Shown here piece by piece: positions 1-8,555 of a DNA stretch of 64,000 nucleotides; the first letter of the stretch is position 1; each line of letters begins with the position of its first letter. Source of the stretch: CAZDAW01 sp964503685 (GTDB lineage: Bacteria > Chloroflexota > Anaerolineae > Anaerolineales > Anaerolineaceae); assembly GCA_964503685.1 (NCBI GenBank), contig CAZDAW010000001.1, positions 57,837 through 121,836 of the forward strand. Direction: 5' to 3'. The position numbers were made by a program, and so were the translations under genes. The notes under the pieces were generated by a model. It had not been told where the DNA came from, did not search any database, and worked only from the letters and a program-made list of their open reading frames with translations.

Positions 1-33
1 TGGGATTTTTCCCCCCAGTGGGAGGTGGATGAA

Positions 34-402
34 ATGAATGACATTGTTGTCGATGTATGGCTTTATGGTGAATTGGGACGTTATGGCGGCAATCCTGATG
101 AGACGGTGTATGCCAATATTAAAGTAAAATTGCCAGAAGCGGCGACTATTCGGGATTTATTAGATTTCCTGAAAATGCCTACTGAAGAGCGCGGAATTAC
201 TTTTATAAACGGCGATTTAAGCGCCATGCCAGGTTTGCAACCAGACCTGACTCATATCTTGCATGATGGCGACCGGGTGGCTTTCTTTCACCTGCGCAGT
301 ATGTGGCCTTTTCAATACCGGCATGGGGTTGCCATGATTGGCGAGATGGCTGACGCGATGGCAAAGAGCAAAGATCAAGGCCTTCACCATACTTATAAGT
401 AA
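34..402 (+). CDS. MoaD/ThiS-fold small protein without C-terminal diglycine
   Basis: A 122-residue protein. The ATG at 34 is preferred over an in-frame GTG at 25 because a GGGAGGTGG ribosome site lies at 20-28, which the GTG would overlap. Residues 1-90 look like a beta-grasp ubiquitin-like domain of the MoaD/ThiS type, with a late 'HDGDRVAFF' strand where MoaD has its 'DEVAFFPP' segment. The chain does not stop at a Gly-Gly tail; it continues for about 35 residues, so it probably cannot be adenylated and act as a sulfur carrier. Its neighbours are a tungstate transporter and, further on, a tungsten aldehyde oxidoreductase, which suggests a link to tungstopterin enzymes. The fold call is by eye and the role is unknown. 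Confidence 0.6.
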   Translation: MNDIVVDVWLYGELGRYGGNPDETVYANIKVKLPEAATIRDLLDFLKMPTEERGITFINGDLSAMPGLQPDLTHILHDGDRVAFFHLRSMWPFQYRHGVAMIGEMADAMAKSKDQGLHHTYK

Positions 403-412
403 GATATTGATC

Positions 413-1528
413 TTAATTCTTCCCTTTCGTATCAAGCGATTGAGAAAATTCCTTTCCTGAAATCAGATGAATGGCGCTGGCTTTAAATACTGCCATGACT
501 TCTTTCCCATTCTCTAAATTCATCTCATCTGCTGATAACCTGGTTACTAAAGCAGTTAATTTGAAACCAGATTCCAGTTGGACGCGTATAAAGGGGCCGT
601 GGTTTATCATTTGAGTAATTCGACATACCACATGGTTTCGCGCTGTGGATATTGGTATCTCATGCGTCATATTATATAAAGTAATATCTTCTGGTCGAAG
701 ACAAACGTAAACCCGGGTTCCTTTTTCAACATTACCCAGAGCTTCTAATATTGAGTGGTCTGCTTGTATCTCTAATAATTCTTGATTTTTATTCACCACC
801 AGGCCGGGAATAATGTTATCTACCCCCATGAATTCAGCGACTTGAGGGGTTGCCGGGTGAGAGAAAATATCTTGCGTATAACTCAACTGGTGAATTCTTC
901 CATCAAAGAGAACCGCTGCACGATCGCCGATTGTTAATGCCTCTTCAAAATCGTGAGTTACATAGATGCATGTTTGGCTGGTCTTTGAAAATATATTTCG
1001 AAGATCATCCAATAGCTCTTGCCGAGTCGGGGTGTCCAGTGAACTGAAAGGTTCATCCATTAATATCAATTCGGTTTCAAGGCAAAATGCCCTCGCCAGA
1101 CTGACTCGTTGAGCTTCTCCCCCAGAGAGACTTTTGGCGTGTCGTTTAGCGATCGGTAATATGTGCAATTGGTTCATCCAAAAATGCACTCGTTGCCTGA
1201 TTTCGTTGTCATCCAAATTTCTAAATTTCAGTCCACAGGCAATATTGTTTTCGACAGTATCATTCAACAATAATGGAGATTGAAATATAGTGCTCACTTT
1301 TCTGCGATAACTCAGATCGGATAAACCTTTAAATTTTGAGAAATTTACTGACCCATGTGCAGGTTTTTTAAGTCCGGCTGCAACTTGCAGCAGTGTACTT
1401 TTCCCTGCACCATTTGGGCCAAGCAGGACCAAAACCTCCCCTTGTTCAACGAACAATTCGGGAATATCAAGAATGACTGTATTGTCCATCCGAACGATAA
1501 TATTGTGCAGTTCAAGAAGAGTTGTCAT
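413..1528 (-). CDS. tupC: Tungstate/molybdate ABC transporter ATP-binding protein
   Basis: A 371-residue ATPase. The Walker A motif is 'GPNGAGKST' near residues 37-45. The ABC signature 'LSGGEAQRVSLARA' and Walker B 'LILMDEPFSSLD' follow, then the H-loop in 'YVTHDFEEA'. After about residue 240 comes a TOBE-like oxyanion-binding extension, as in ModC/WtpC-type ATPases. It is the last gene of a minus-strand operon tupA-tupB-tupC, four bases after tupB. It energises tungstate uptake at the inner face of the membrane. Tungstate rather than molybdate is inferred from the TupA-type binding protein and the nearby aldehyde oxidoreductase. Confidence 0.88.
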   Translation of the reverse strand: MTTLLELHNIIVRMDNTVILDIPELFVEQGEVLVLLGPNGAGKSTLLQVAAGLKKPAHGSVNFSKFKGLSDLSYRRKVSTIFQSPLLLNDTVENNIACGLKFRNLDDNEIRQRVHFWMNQLHILPIAKRHAKSLSGGEAQRVSLARAFCLETELILMDEPFSSLDTPTRQELLDDLRNIFSKTSQTCIYVTHDFEEALTIGDRAAVLFDGRIHQLSYTQDIFSHPATPQVAEFMGVDNIIPGLVVNKNQELLEIQADHSILEALGNVEKGTRVYVCLRPEDITLYNMTHEIPISTARNHVVCRITQMINHGPFIRVQLESGFKLTALVTRLSADEMNLENGKEVMAVFKASAIHLISGKEFSQSLDTKGKN

Positions 1529-1532
1529 CTGG

Positions 1533-2225
1533 CTACTTTCTGTGTTGTTGGATTGTGGTTAAACAGAGGTTTACCAGGAATGCGATGACAAGCAAAATAA
1601 TACTGAGTCCGATGGCAGATGCAAATAATCCGCGACTTGTTTCAAGAACAATTGCGGTCGTGAGGACACGGGTAGATCCCTCCAAATTGCCTCCAACCAT
1701 CATGGATGCGCCGACTTCTGAAATAACACTGCCAAAAGCGGCAATTAAGGCAGCAATCAGTGGTAAACGCGCTTCCTTCCATAACGTCAGGACCATTTGA
1801 ATATTGGAAGCTCCCAGGCCTAACAATTGAGTCTGTAATTGCGGGTCCAACTGTTGTAAAGCTGAGAGGGTTAAGCCGGATACCATAGGAAATGCAATCA
1901 ACACCTGGGCAATAACAATGGCTGTTGGCGTATAGATCAGGTGTAAAAAACCTAAAGGACCATTTCTCCATAAAAAAATGGATACTATCAGGCCGACTAC
2001 AACGGGTGGTAATGCCATCCCGGTATTGATTAGACTTATCCAAAATTTTCTGGTAGGAAATTTTACCAAAGCGAGAAAAGTACCCAACGGTAATCCCAAT
2101 ATTAGGCTGATCAGGGTTGCCATTCCTGATACTTGTAAAGAAAGCAGGGTGATCTGAATTACTTCCGGGTCACCCTGTATCAATAATTGAATGGCTTTGA
2201 AAATCCCATCAATAATGTTTTGCAT
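1533..2225 (-). CDS. tupB: Tungstate ABC transporter permease
   Basis: A 230-residue membrane protein with about five or six hydrophobic segments. It has the binding-protein-dependent permease loop near residues 140-160 ('LGASNIQMVLTLWKEARLPL'), where the EAA-type coupling helix contacts the ATPase. The sequence 'LPPVVVGL' in the second segment and the overall size match the TupB/WtpB group. It lies six bases after tupA and four before tupC, so the three genes are one transcription unit. It forms the membrane channel for tungstate import. Confidence 0.87.
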   Translation of the reverse strand: MQNIIDGIFKAIQLLIQGDPEVIQITLLSLQVSGMATLISLILGLPLGTFLALVKFPTRKFWISLINTGMALPPVVVGLIVSIFLWRNGPLGFLHLIYTPTAIVIAQVLIAFPMVSGLTLSALQQLDPQLQTQLLGLGASNIQMVLTLWKEARLPLIAALIAAFGSVISEVGASMMVGGNLEGSTRVLTTAIVLETSRGLFASAIGLSIILLVIAFLVNLCLTTIQQHRK

Positions 2226-2231
2226 ATCAAA

Positions 2232-3089
2232 TTATTTTACTTCATCCTCAGCTTTTCCAGCGTCTGCAATAAACAAAGCTTCTCCAACCGTATCAACGCC
2301 AAATTTAGAAATGAGTTTTTGCGTATCGGGCGAAATCATCCAATCCGCAAAAGCCTTCGCGCCTTCATAGTTCATATTTGGCCACAAGTCAGGGTTAACC
2401 GTAATAACATGGTAAATGTTCAAGAGCGCTTTATCCCCTTCAGCAAGAATAGTTAGTTCCAAAGAATTTTTCATTGATGCAAAAGTTGCCCGGTCTGTTA
2501 ATGTGTAGCCAGCCTTTTCTGAAGCAATGCGTAATGTATCTCCCATCCCCTGCCCAGTTTTAATGTACCAATCACCTTCCGGTGTGATTCCTGCGGCATT
2601 CCATAGTTTTAGTTCTGTTTTATTCGTCCCAGAATCATCTCCCCTGGATATAAAGACTGATCCTGAGTTCGCAAGTGTGGTAAAAACATCTGTTATTTTT
2701 TCGCTATTGGCAATCTTAGCCGGGTCATTTGCTGGACCTACAATGACAAAATCATTATGCATGACCAGGTATCTATCTTTGCCATAGCCGCCTTCCATAT
2801 ATTCTTTTTCGGATGAGGGTGCATGAACGAGCAGCACATCGGCATTACCTTCCTTTCCCATTTGAAGCGCCTGACCAGTTCCGACCGCAACCATCTTTAC
2901 AGTATAGCCAGTTTGCTTCTCGAATAAGGGCAGCAGAACATCCAGTAAACCTGAATCGCGGGTGCTGGTGGTTGTTGCCAGGATAATTTCAGTATCTGAA
3001 AGGGATTTTGCCGGCCGAGCAGTACAAGCGGACAACAGCATACATAAACTGAAAAGAATATTTACGAATAGGCGCATTGATATTTTCAT
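2232..3089 (-). CDS. tupA: Tungstate-binding lipoprotein of ABC transporter
   Basis: A 285-residue extracytoplasmic binding protein. It begins with a lipoprotein signal ending 'LLSAC', so it is anchored by a lipidated cysteine near residue 22. The mature part opens with 'ILATTTSTRDSGLLD', the oxyanion-binding TTSTxxSG motif characteristic of TupA. It continues with 'GTGQALQMGKEGNADVLLVHAP', also a TupA hallmark. It is first in the tupABC operon, read away from the histidine kinase region. The ATG at 3089 follows an AGGGAGA ribosome site; an in-frame ATG four codons later is possible. Tungstate preference is known for the family but not visible in sequence alone. Confidence 0.9.
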   Translation of the reverse strand: MKISMRLFVNILFSLCMLLSACTARPAKSLSDTEIILATTTSTRDSGLLDVLLPLFEKQTGYTVKMVAVGTGQALQMGKEGNADVLLVHAPSSEKEYMEGGYGKDRYLVMHNDFVIVGPANDPAKIANSEKITDVFTTLANSGSVFISRGDDSGTNKTELKLWNAAGITPEGDWYIKTGQGMGDTLRIASEKAGYTLTDRATFASMKNSLELTILAEGDKALLNIYHVITVNPDLWPNMNYEGAKAFADWMISPDTQKLISKFGVDTVGEALFIADAGKAEDEVK

Positions 3090-3281
3090 TTTTCTCCCTG
3101 TGATTCGGAATCATTTAATGATATGGATGGCGTTGAGAGCTTTGGTCAGTATTTAATTCTCAAAAAGGCAGACCCGATTGTATTATAGTATGGTTACAAT
3201 TATACAGATGTTCTTCTTGTTTTTCAAGGCAAACTTGTAAGGAGATATTATTGGTGATTTGAAAATCAGTTCTACATTGAG

Positions 3282-3600
3282 ATGATTTCGTTTCTAAGAC
3301 CGTTCAAATCCATGAATATGAGCAAATCACGCTTGAGGCTGTGGACGAAGAGCATAAAGCTCTTAAATACTATACCCATTGGATTAAGAGATGCCTTGAA
3401 AAAAATAGCCGAACTTGTCCACCTCATCATCTCAAAAAAACGCCCCGGCGATCATTTCCCCAAGTACTTCGCTGTACTGGCCTTACCTTAACTGTACAGC
3501 AGGCTTTGAGAATTTACCAGAAACGCTGGGCTGTAGAAGTCGATAACACCTGTTTGAAAAATGCCCTGGGCTTAGGCGATTTCCGCCTGCAATCTTTTGC
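3282..3600 (+). pseudogene. Transposase C-terminal remnant, frameshifted
   Basis: A broken DDE-type transposase tail. Around 3440-3490 one frame gives 'HFPKYFAV'. A second frame from about 3480 to 3600 gives 'LTLTVQQALRIYQKRWAVEV' followed by 'LKNALGLGDFRLQSF'. The Y-x3-RW-x-VE...LK...LGLGDFR signature is typical of the C-terminal catalytic segment of IS4/IS701-like transposases, with the glutamate being part of the DDE triad. The two frames must be joined by a frameshift near 3480, and neither end of an IS is recognisable. The fragment runs directly into a YibE/F remnant at about 3597. Confidence 0.6.
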
Positions 3601-3911
3601 ACAACCCAAACAGGTTCATGGAGATGGTAGTCTCTGGTTTAACTGTCGGCCGTGCGATGACCAGTACGATGGTTACCACGTTATTGATGGCTTATGTCTC
3701 CGGTTTCATTGCATTATTGATGGTTTTTCTATCCAAGGGAATTTCACCGGTGCAAATGATAAATACAGGTCTTCTTTCATCCGAGATATTGAGAACATTG
3801 GTCGGTTCATTTGGCCTGGTGACTGTCGCGCCTTTTACAGCATTGGTAGGGGGAGTGGTCTATACACGACCCTGGTTACTGGCTAATCGGCCAAAATCGA
3901 ATTTTGCCTGA
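3597..3911 (+). pseudogene. YibE/F family membrane protein, C-terminal fragment
   Basis: An open frame of 104 codons encodes three hydrophobic segments. It contains 'GLTVGRAMTSTMVTTLLMAYVSG' and 'SSEILRTLVGSFGLVTVAPFTAL', split here in the family's usual order. These match the last third of YibE/F-like proteins, whose complete members are more than 300 residues. The N-terminal part is absent and replaced by the transposase remnant. The only ATG at its start is an internal codon with no ribosome site. I read it as a dead gene left by an IS-mediated deletion. Confidence 0.6.
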
Positions 3912-4108
3912 TAGAACAATGGCGACTAAATAAGATATCCAATACCGGCTGCCAACAATATCTGACAGCCGGTTCATCATTTCTGATGTTGTCCATTGTG
4001 GGCAAATACGATATAATAAATCTAATAACCATGTTTTTTTAATTTACTGATACAATAGTTAGTAACAATGAATTGCAATCATGCTCTCATTTTTATGGGA
4101 TCTAAAAA

Positions 4109-5335
4109 ATGTCATCCGATGCAATAGAGAGTGTTTCATGGCTGGAGCGCGAACATCGGGTAGCGGTTAGTTTGCGTGAAACACTGCGCATACTAAATTC
4201 CGACAAATCTCTGGATAATATACTGAAATTCATTGTTCACCAGGCGCATGAATTATTATCTGCGCAGGCAGTTGCGATTTATTGTCCTTCCGGTCAGAAA
4301 GGGTTGCTTCAGATTCAGGCTCAAGAGGGGTTAAGTGATGATTATGTCCGCGAAGCGTGCATTCCCCTGGGGATGTTAGCGACGGGTTATGCAACTTTAA
4401 CACGCAACCCGGTTTCGATTCCGAATATAAAAAAATGTCTTGAACAGCGGAACTTGCCGCTTGATGATGAACGCGAAGCCATTCTTGTTCGCCTTTCCCG
4501 GCAGTATCAGGCGCTTATTGCTGTTCCCCTTATTTTTTCTAAAGGGGAAGTCTATGGCGCGCTGGACCTCTATTTCGATTCTCCGCGTGAATTTAGCGAA
4601 GAGGATATTGCGCTTGCACGAGCTTACAGTGATCAGGCCATACTGGCGATCGAAAATGCACGCTTGAGCAAGCGCCTGGAACAAGCCGCAATCACTTCAG
4701 AGAGGGATCGGCTGGCGCGTGATTTGCATGATACGGTCACGCAAACATTATTTTCGGCTTCTTTGATCGCTGATGTACTGCCCGTTTTATGGGAGCAGGA
4801 TCGAAAAACCGGTCAGCTTGCTTTGAATGAGGTGCGTCAACTTTCACGCGGCGCATTGGCAGAGATGCGGACGTTATTATATGAGTTACGCCCTTCTGCC
4901 TTGATCTCAGCCGATGTGAATACATTGATACAGCAAATGGTTGATGCATTTAACAGCCGGACGCATATCGATATTCAATGTAAGGCAGAAAAAATAGAAT
5001 GTCCTATGCCGGCAGATGTTAAGATAGCTCTTTACCGGATTACACAAGAACTTTTAACGAATATTGAAAAGCATGCTCGGGCCACTTCTGTTGAAATCCA
5101 ATTTGGGTTTCAAGAACCAGGTTCAATGTATATACGCTCCGGCTTGCACTGCAGGGCCTGTCATAATTGTGTGCGTATCATGGTTTCAGATAATGGTTGC
5201 GGATTTGATTTGAAATCAGTGACCTCTGATCACATGGGACTACGTATTATTCGCGAGCGCGCCGAAGGAATCGGCGCAAACTTAACTATCCAAAGCTCCC
5301 CAAATCAGGGAACACAGGTCGAATTAATATGGTAA
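4109..5335 (+). CDS. GAF-domain sensor histidine kinase (NarX/LiaS type)
   Basis: A 408-residue cytoplasmic kinase with no membrane segment. Residues about 30-185 form a GAF domain. A short coiled linker leads to a HisKA_3 phosphoacceptor helix, 'SERDRLARDLHDTVTQTLF', with the phospho-histidine in 'DLHD'. The HATPase_c domain follows with N-box 'LTNIEKHARA', G1 'VSDNGCGFD' and G2 'GLRIIRERAEGIGA'. An unusual insert near residues 335-352 carries 'HCRACHNC' just before the G1 box. The cognate regulator starts 24 bases downstream, and the aldehyde oxidoreductase operon follows, so the pair probably controls it in response to a soluble or redox signal (inference). Confidence 0.88.
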   Translation: MSSDAIESVSWLEREHRVAVSLRETLRILNSDKSLDNILKFIVHQAHELLSAQAVAIYCPSGQKGLLQIQAQEGLSDDYVREACIPLGMLATGYATLTRNPVSIPNIKKCLEQRNLPLDDEREAILVRLSRQYQALIAVPLIFSKGEVYGALDLYFDSPREFSEEDIALARAYSDQAILAIENARLSKRLEQAAITSERDRLARDLHDTVTQTLFSASLIADVLPVLWEQDRKTGQLALNEVRQLSRGALAEMRTLLYELRPSALISADVNTLIQQMVDAFNSRTHIDIQCKAEKIECPMPADVKIALYRITQELLTNIEKHARATSVEIQFGFQEPGSMYIRSGLHCRACHNCVRIMVSDNGCGFDLKSVTSDHMGLRIIRERAEGIGANLTIQSSPNQGTQVELIW

Positions 5336-5359
5336 TCTGGTTGCATCGGGGTTAGAAAA

Positions 5360-6022
5360 ATGATAGAACGTATCCGTGTATTCATTGTAGATGATCATGC
5401 TGTTGTGCGTGGAGGATTACGCCTTTTTATGATGGCATTCCCCGATTTGGAACTGGTTGGAGAAGCTTCAAATGGAGAAGAAGCAGTTCGCTTATGTAAG
5501 GATATACGTCCGGATGTTATTTTAATGGACCTGATGATGCCAGTTATGAACGGCGTGGAGGCGATTCGCGCTATTCGACGCCTGCTGCCTGAAACGCAGA
5601 TCATAGCATTAACCAGCTTTCCTGACGAGCAGCTTGTTCAGGATGCCTTAAAAGCAGGGGCAATCGGTTATATGTTGAAGAATGCCCAGGCAACAGAACT
5701 CGCCGACGCTGTTCGCGCGGCGCGCGGCGGCAAATCTACCCTTGCGCCTGAGGCGGCTACGGCTTTGGTGCGGCATGCCAGTGATAGCGTTTTGCATCAG
5801 GCCCTGACAGACCGGGAATGGGAAGTTTATCGCCTGTTGCTGGCAGGCAAAAAGAATGCCGAAATTGCCAGCGAACTGGTTGTTGAAATTTCTACAGTTA
5901 AGTATCACGTAAGCCAGATACTTTCCAAGCTGGGCGTCAAGAGCCGTTCTGAGGCAATCGCATACGGCGTTCAACACCATCTGGTTGGTTCCAGTCATCC
6001 GAATTCGGGTTCCCCCGTCTAA
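5360..6022 (+). CDS. NarL/FixJ-family response regulator
   Basis: A 220-residue regulator. The receiver domain (residues 1-120) has the acidic pair in 'FIVDDHAVVRGG', the phosphoacceptor Asp in 'DVILMDLMMPVMNG', Thr/Ser in 'IIALTSF' and Lys in 'YMLKNA'. A LuxR-type helix-turn-helix follows at about 145-205: 'LTDREWEVYRLLLAGKKNAE' then 'STVKYHVSQILSKLGVKSRS'. It is co-transcribed with the histidine kinase and immediately precedes the ferredoxin/aldehyde oxidoreductase genes, which are its likely targets. Confidence 0.9.
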   Translation: MIERIRVFIVDDHAVVRGGLRLFMMAFPDLELVGEASNGEEAVRLCKDIRPDVILMDLMMPVMNGVEAIRAIRRLLPETQIIALTSFPDEQLVQDALKAGAIGYMLKNAQATELADAVRAARGGKSTLAPEAATALVRHASDSVLHQALTDREWEVYRLLLAGKKNAEIASELVVEISTVKYHVSQILSKLGVKSRSEAIAYGVQHHLVGSSHPNSGSPV

Positions 6023-6168
6023 AGAATAGTCCAGGTAGAAAAGTTTTATACTTTCGTCCAGATTCCGCATAGACTTTATCTGGATGCTTTATAAATTTGC
6101 GCTGCCTATAATAAGAGTATGTGAAAAGTGGTTTGTTGCTTGATAACTCTTAAACAGGAGGCAAATTT

Positions 6169-6648
6169 ATGACGAAGGTGTTGATGATACACCCTGATAA
6201 ATGCACCGGCTGCAAAAATTGCGTGCTGGCCTGCGTTTATTCACATGAGGGTGAGTTCCGTCCATCGGCTACTCGCATTCATGTGTTTAACTGGGAACGC
6301 GAGCAATTCTCGGTCCCAATGATGTGCCAGCAATGTGATGACGCGCCCTGCGTTACCGTATGCCCAACAGGAGCCATGCACCGCGCGGCTGGTTCTACCC
6401 TTGTGGAATACGACCAGAACAAATGCATTCGCTGCCGTATGTGTGTTCAGGCCTGTCCGTTTGGCAATGCGACCTATGATGCGGCAACGAATAAAATATT
6501 GAAATGCGATACCTGCGCGGGCGCCCCGGAATGTGTTGAAGCCTGCCCGAATAATGCGTTGGAATATGTGGATGATACTGTTTCCACTCGTTCACGTAAA
6601 AAAGCTTTTGCCAACAAATTTAAAGAAGCGTTCCAGGAGGTGGCATAA
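6169..6648 (+). CDS. Four-cluster 4Fe-4S ferredoxin partner of aldehyde oxidoreductase
   Basis: A 159-residue iron-sulfur protein of the HycB/DmsB type. Four cysteine groups can be seen: 'CTGCKNCVLAC' near residue 12, 'CQQCDDAPCVTVCP' near 62, 'CIRCRMCVQACP' near 93, and 'CDTCAGAPECVEACP' near 115. These are enough for four [4Fe-4S] clusters. The ATG follows AGGAGG at 6157-6162. Its stop overlaps the start of the aldehyde oxidoreductase gene (TAATG), indicating translational coupling and a stable enzyme subunit. It would carry electrons from the tungstopterin site to a soluble ferredoxin or to the hydrogenase complex downstream. Confidence 0.9.
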   Translation: MTKVLMIHPDKCTGCKNCVLACVYSHEGEFRPSATRIHVFNWEREQFSVPMMCQQCDDAPCVTVCPTGAMHRAAGSTLVEYDQNKCIRCRMCVQACPFGNATYDAATNKILKCDTCAGAPECVEACPNNALEYVDDTVSTRSRKKAFANKFKEAFQEVA

Positions 6649-8453
6649 TGTTTGCCTGGAAGGGTACAATCATTCGCGTTAATTTAACAAGCGGAAAGAT
6701 TAGCAAAGAGCCGTTGGATCCAAAACTGGCCCAGATGTTTATCGGCGCGCGTGGCCTGGCGGCAAAAATGTTGTTTGATGAAGTTGACGCCAAGATCGAC
6801 CCGCTATCGCCGGCTAATAAATTATTCTTTGCTACAGGGCCGCTCACCGGCACCTTCGCTCCGTCAATGGGCCGTTATGATGTGGTCTGCAAAAGCCCGT
6901 TAACCGGCGCCATTGCGGCCTCTAACTCAGGCGGCTCTTTTGGTCCGGAATTAAAATACGCCGGCTATGACATGGTTATTTTTGAAGGCAAGGCAGCCAA
7001 ACCGGTTTATTTGTGGATTAAAGATGACCTGGTTGAACTGCGTGACGCCAGCGCGTTGTGGGGTAAAGAAGTGCCCGAAACGACCGATATGATCCGCGCT
7101 GAAACCGATGAAGAAGCTAAGGTGGCATGCATTGGCCCAGCAGGAGAAAAACTTTCGCTGATCGCCTGCGTATTGAATGAAATGGGGCGCGCGGCGGGCC
7201 GCTCCGGTGTGGGCGCCGTAATGGGTTCCAAGAATCTTAAGGCAGTTGCTGTGGTCGGCACCGGGAGCGTGAAGATTGGCAACAAAGAAGCCTTTGAAGC
7301 GGCGCAGAAGGATGCTGCTAACAAGATTAAATCTCACCCGGTTGGCGGCACCGGCTTAAAAGCCTATGGCACCAATGTATTAGTTAATATTCTCAATAGC
7401 GTTGGCTCATTACCCACCAACAACTTCAACGATGGCTATTTCCCCACGGCTGATAAAGTGGGCGGCGAATCGCTGGCTAAAAATAACCTGCTTCGCCCGC
7501 GTGGATGTTTTTCCTGCGTTATCGAGTGCGGCCGCGCGACCAAGGTGACCAATCCGAAATTCGCTGGTGAAGGAGAGGGTCCCGAATATGAAACTGCATG
7601 GGGCTTCGGGCCGGACTGCGGTATAGATAATCTGGATGCGGTTATTAAAGCCAATTACCTCTGCAACGAGCTGGGATTGGATACCATTTCTACTGCAACC
7701 ACCATTGCATGTGCGATGGATATGTATGAGCACGGCATCATCACGCTTAAAGACACCGGTGGTATTCCAATCAATTTTGGCAATGCTGAAGTGATGGTCG
7801 AACTCGTAAAAATGATAGGCAACCGTGAAGGGTTTGGCGATAAGATGGCGGATGGCTCTTACCGTCTGGCGTCTGCCTATGGCCACCCGGAATATTCGAT
7901 GTCGGTAAAGAAGCAGGAAATGCCGGCTTATGACCCGCGCGGCGTTCAAGGCATCGGTTTGCATTATGCCACCAGCAACCGCGGCGGCTGCCATGTCCGT
8001 GGCTACACCATTTCGGTCGAAGTTCTGGGAAACCCGGTGAAAATGGATCAGCATACAATCGAAGGTAAACCTGAACTGGTTATCACTTTCCAGAATCTGA
8101 CTGCTGCGCTGGATTCGACTGGCGCTTGCCTGTTCAGCACATTCGGTATTGGCGGCGATGAGCTGGCTGCATTACTGAGCGGCGCAACCGGAATCAATTA
8201 CTCGACGGAAGATTTCATGAAGGCCGGCGATCGTATCTGGAACCTGGAACGTGTTTGGAACCTTAAAGCTGGATTGAGCGGCAATGATGATGTTCTCCCC
8301 GATCGTTTGATGAAGGAACCGATCAAGAGTGGGCCTTCGAAAGGTGAGATCAGTCATCTCAACGAGATGCTGCCCAAATATTACACGCTGCGCGGCTGGG
8401 ATAAGAAGGGCGCTCCAACTGAGGAAAAACTTAAATCCCTGGAACTCGCCTGA
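6648..8453 (+). CDS. Tungsten-containing aldehyde:ferredoxin oxidoreductase
   Basis: A 601-residue enzyme of the AOR family, close to the usual size. The N-terminal domain begins 'VNLTSGKISKEPLDPKLAQM' and includes 'GPLTGTFAPSMGRYDV'. Pterin-binding segment 'GRAAGRSGVGAVMGSKNLKA' is near residues 180-200. The [4Fe-4S] ligands are in 'GCFSCVIEC' near 285-293, with a distal cysteine in 'LDSTGACLFS'. AOR enzymes oxidise aldehydes to carboxylic acids and reduce ferredoxin. The tungstate importer, MoaD protein and ferredoxin subunit around it support a tungsten enzyme. A class II benzoyl-CoA reductase (BamB) is a related alternative, but no Bam partners are present. Confidence 0.88.
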   Translation: MFAWKGTIIRVNLTSGKISKEPLDPKLAQMFIGARGLAAKMLFDEVDAKIDPLSPANKLFFATGPLTGTFAPSMGRYDVVCKSPLTGAIAASNSGGSFGPELKYAGYDMVIFEGKAAKPVYLWIKDDLVELRDASALWGKEVPETTDMIRAETDEEAKVACIGPAGEKLSLIACVLNEMGRAAGRSGVGAVMGSKNLKAVAVVGTGSVKIGNKEAFEAAQKDAANKIKSHPVGGTGLKAYGTNVLVNILNSVGSLPTNNFNDGYFPTADKVGGESLAKNNLLRPRGCFSCVIECGRATKVTNPKFAGEGEGPEYETAWGFGPDCGIDNLDAVIKANYLCNELGLDTISTATTIACAMDMYEHGIITLKDTGGIPINFGNAEVMVELVKMIGNREGFGDKMADGSYRLASAYGHPEYSMSVKKQEMPAYDPRGVQGIGLHYATSNRGGCHVRGYTISVEVLGNPVKMDQHTIEGKPELVITFQNLTAALDSTGACLFSTFGIGGDELAALLSGATGINYSTEDFMKAGDRIWNLERVWNLKAGLSGNDDVLPDRLMKEPIKSGPSKGEISHLNEMLPKYYTLRGWDKKGAPTEEKLKSLELA

Positions 8454-8487
8454 TGAAATAATGTTTGTGAAACAATAAAGCGTTTTC

Positions 8488-8525
8488 GCAACCCCTCGAC
8501 TGATTTTTACCAGGAGAGGGGTTGC
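8488..8525 (+). terminator. Stem-loop between aldehyde oxidoreductase and MoaD genes
   Basis: A perfect 10-bp inverted repeat, GCAACCCCTC at 8488-8497 and GAGGGGTTGC at 8516-8525, encloses an 18-base loop. No T-tract follows, so it is more likely an attenuator or mRNA-stability element than a full intrinsic terminator. It sits between the AOR gene and the MoaD/hydrogenase-like genes, and could lower expression of the downstream part of the cluster. Confidence 0.55.
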
Positions 8526-8555
8526 AATTGAAGAAGGCTGAAGAACTGACCGGTT

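Noticed and set aside
7410..8054. A 214-codon open frame on the minus strand opposite the aldehyde oxidoreductase
   Set aside because: It is antisense to AOR, rich in His/Arg/Phe as expected for a shadow frame, and has no motif.
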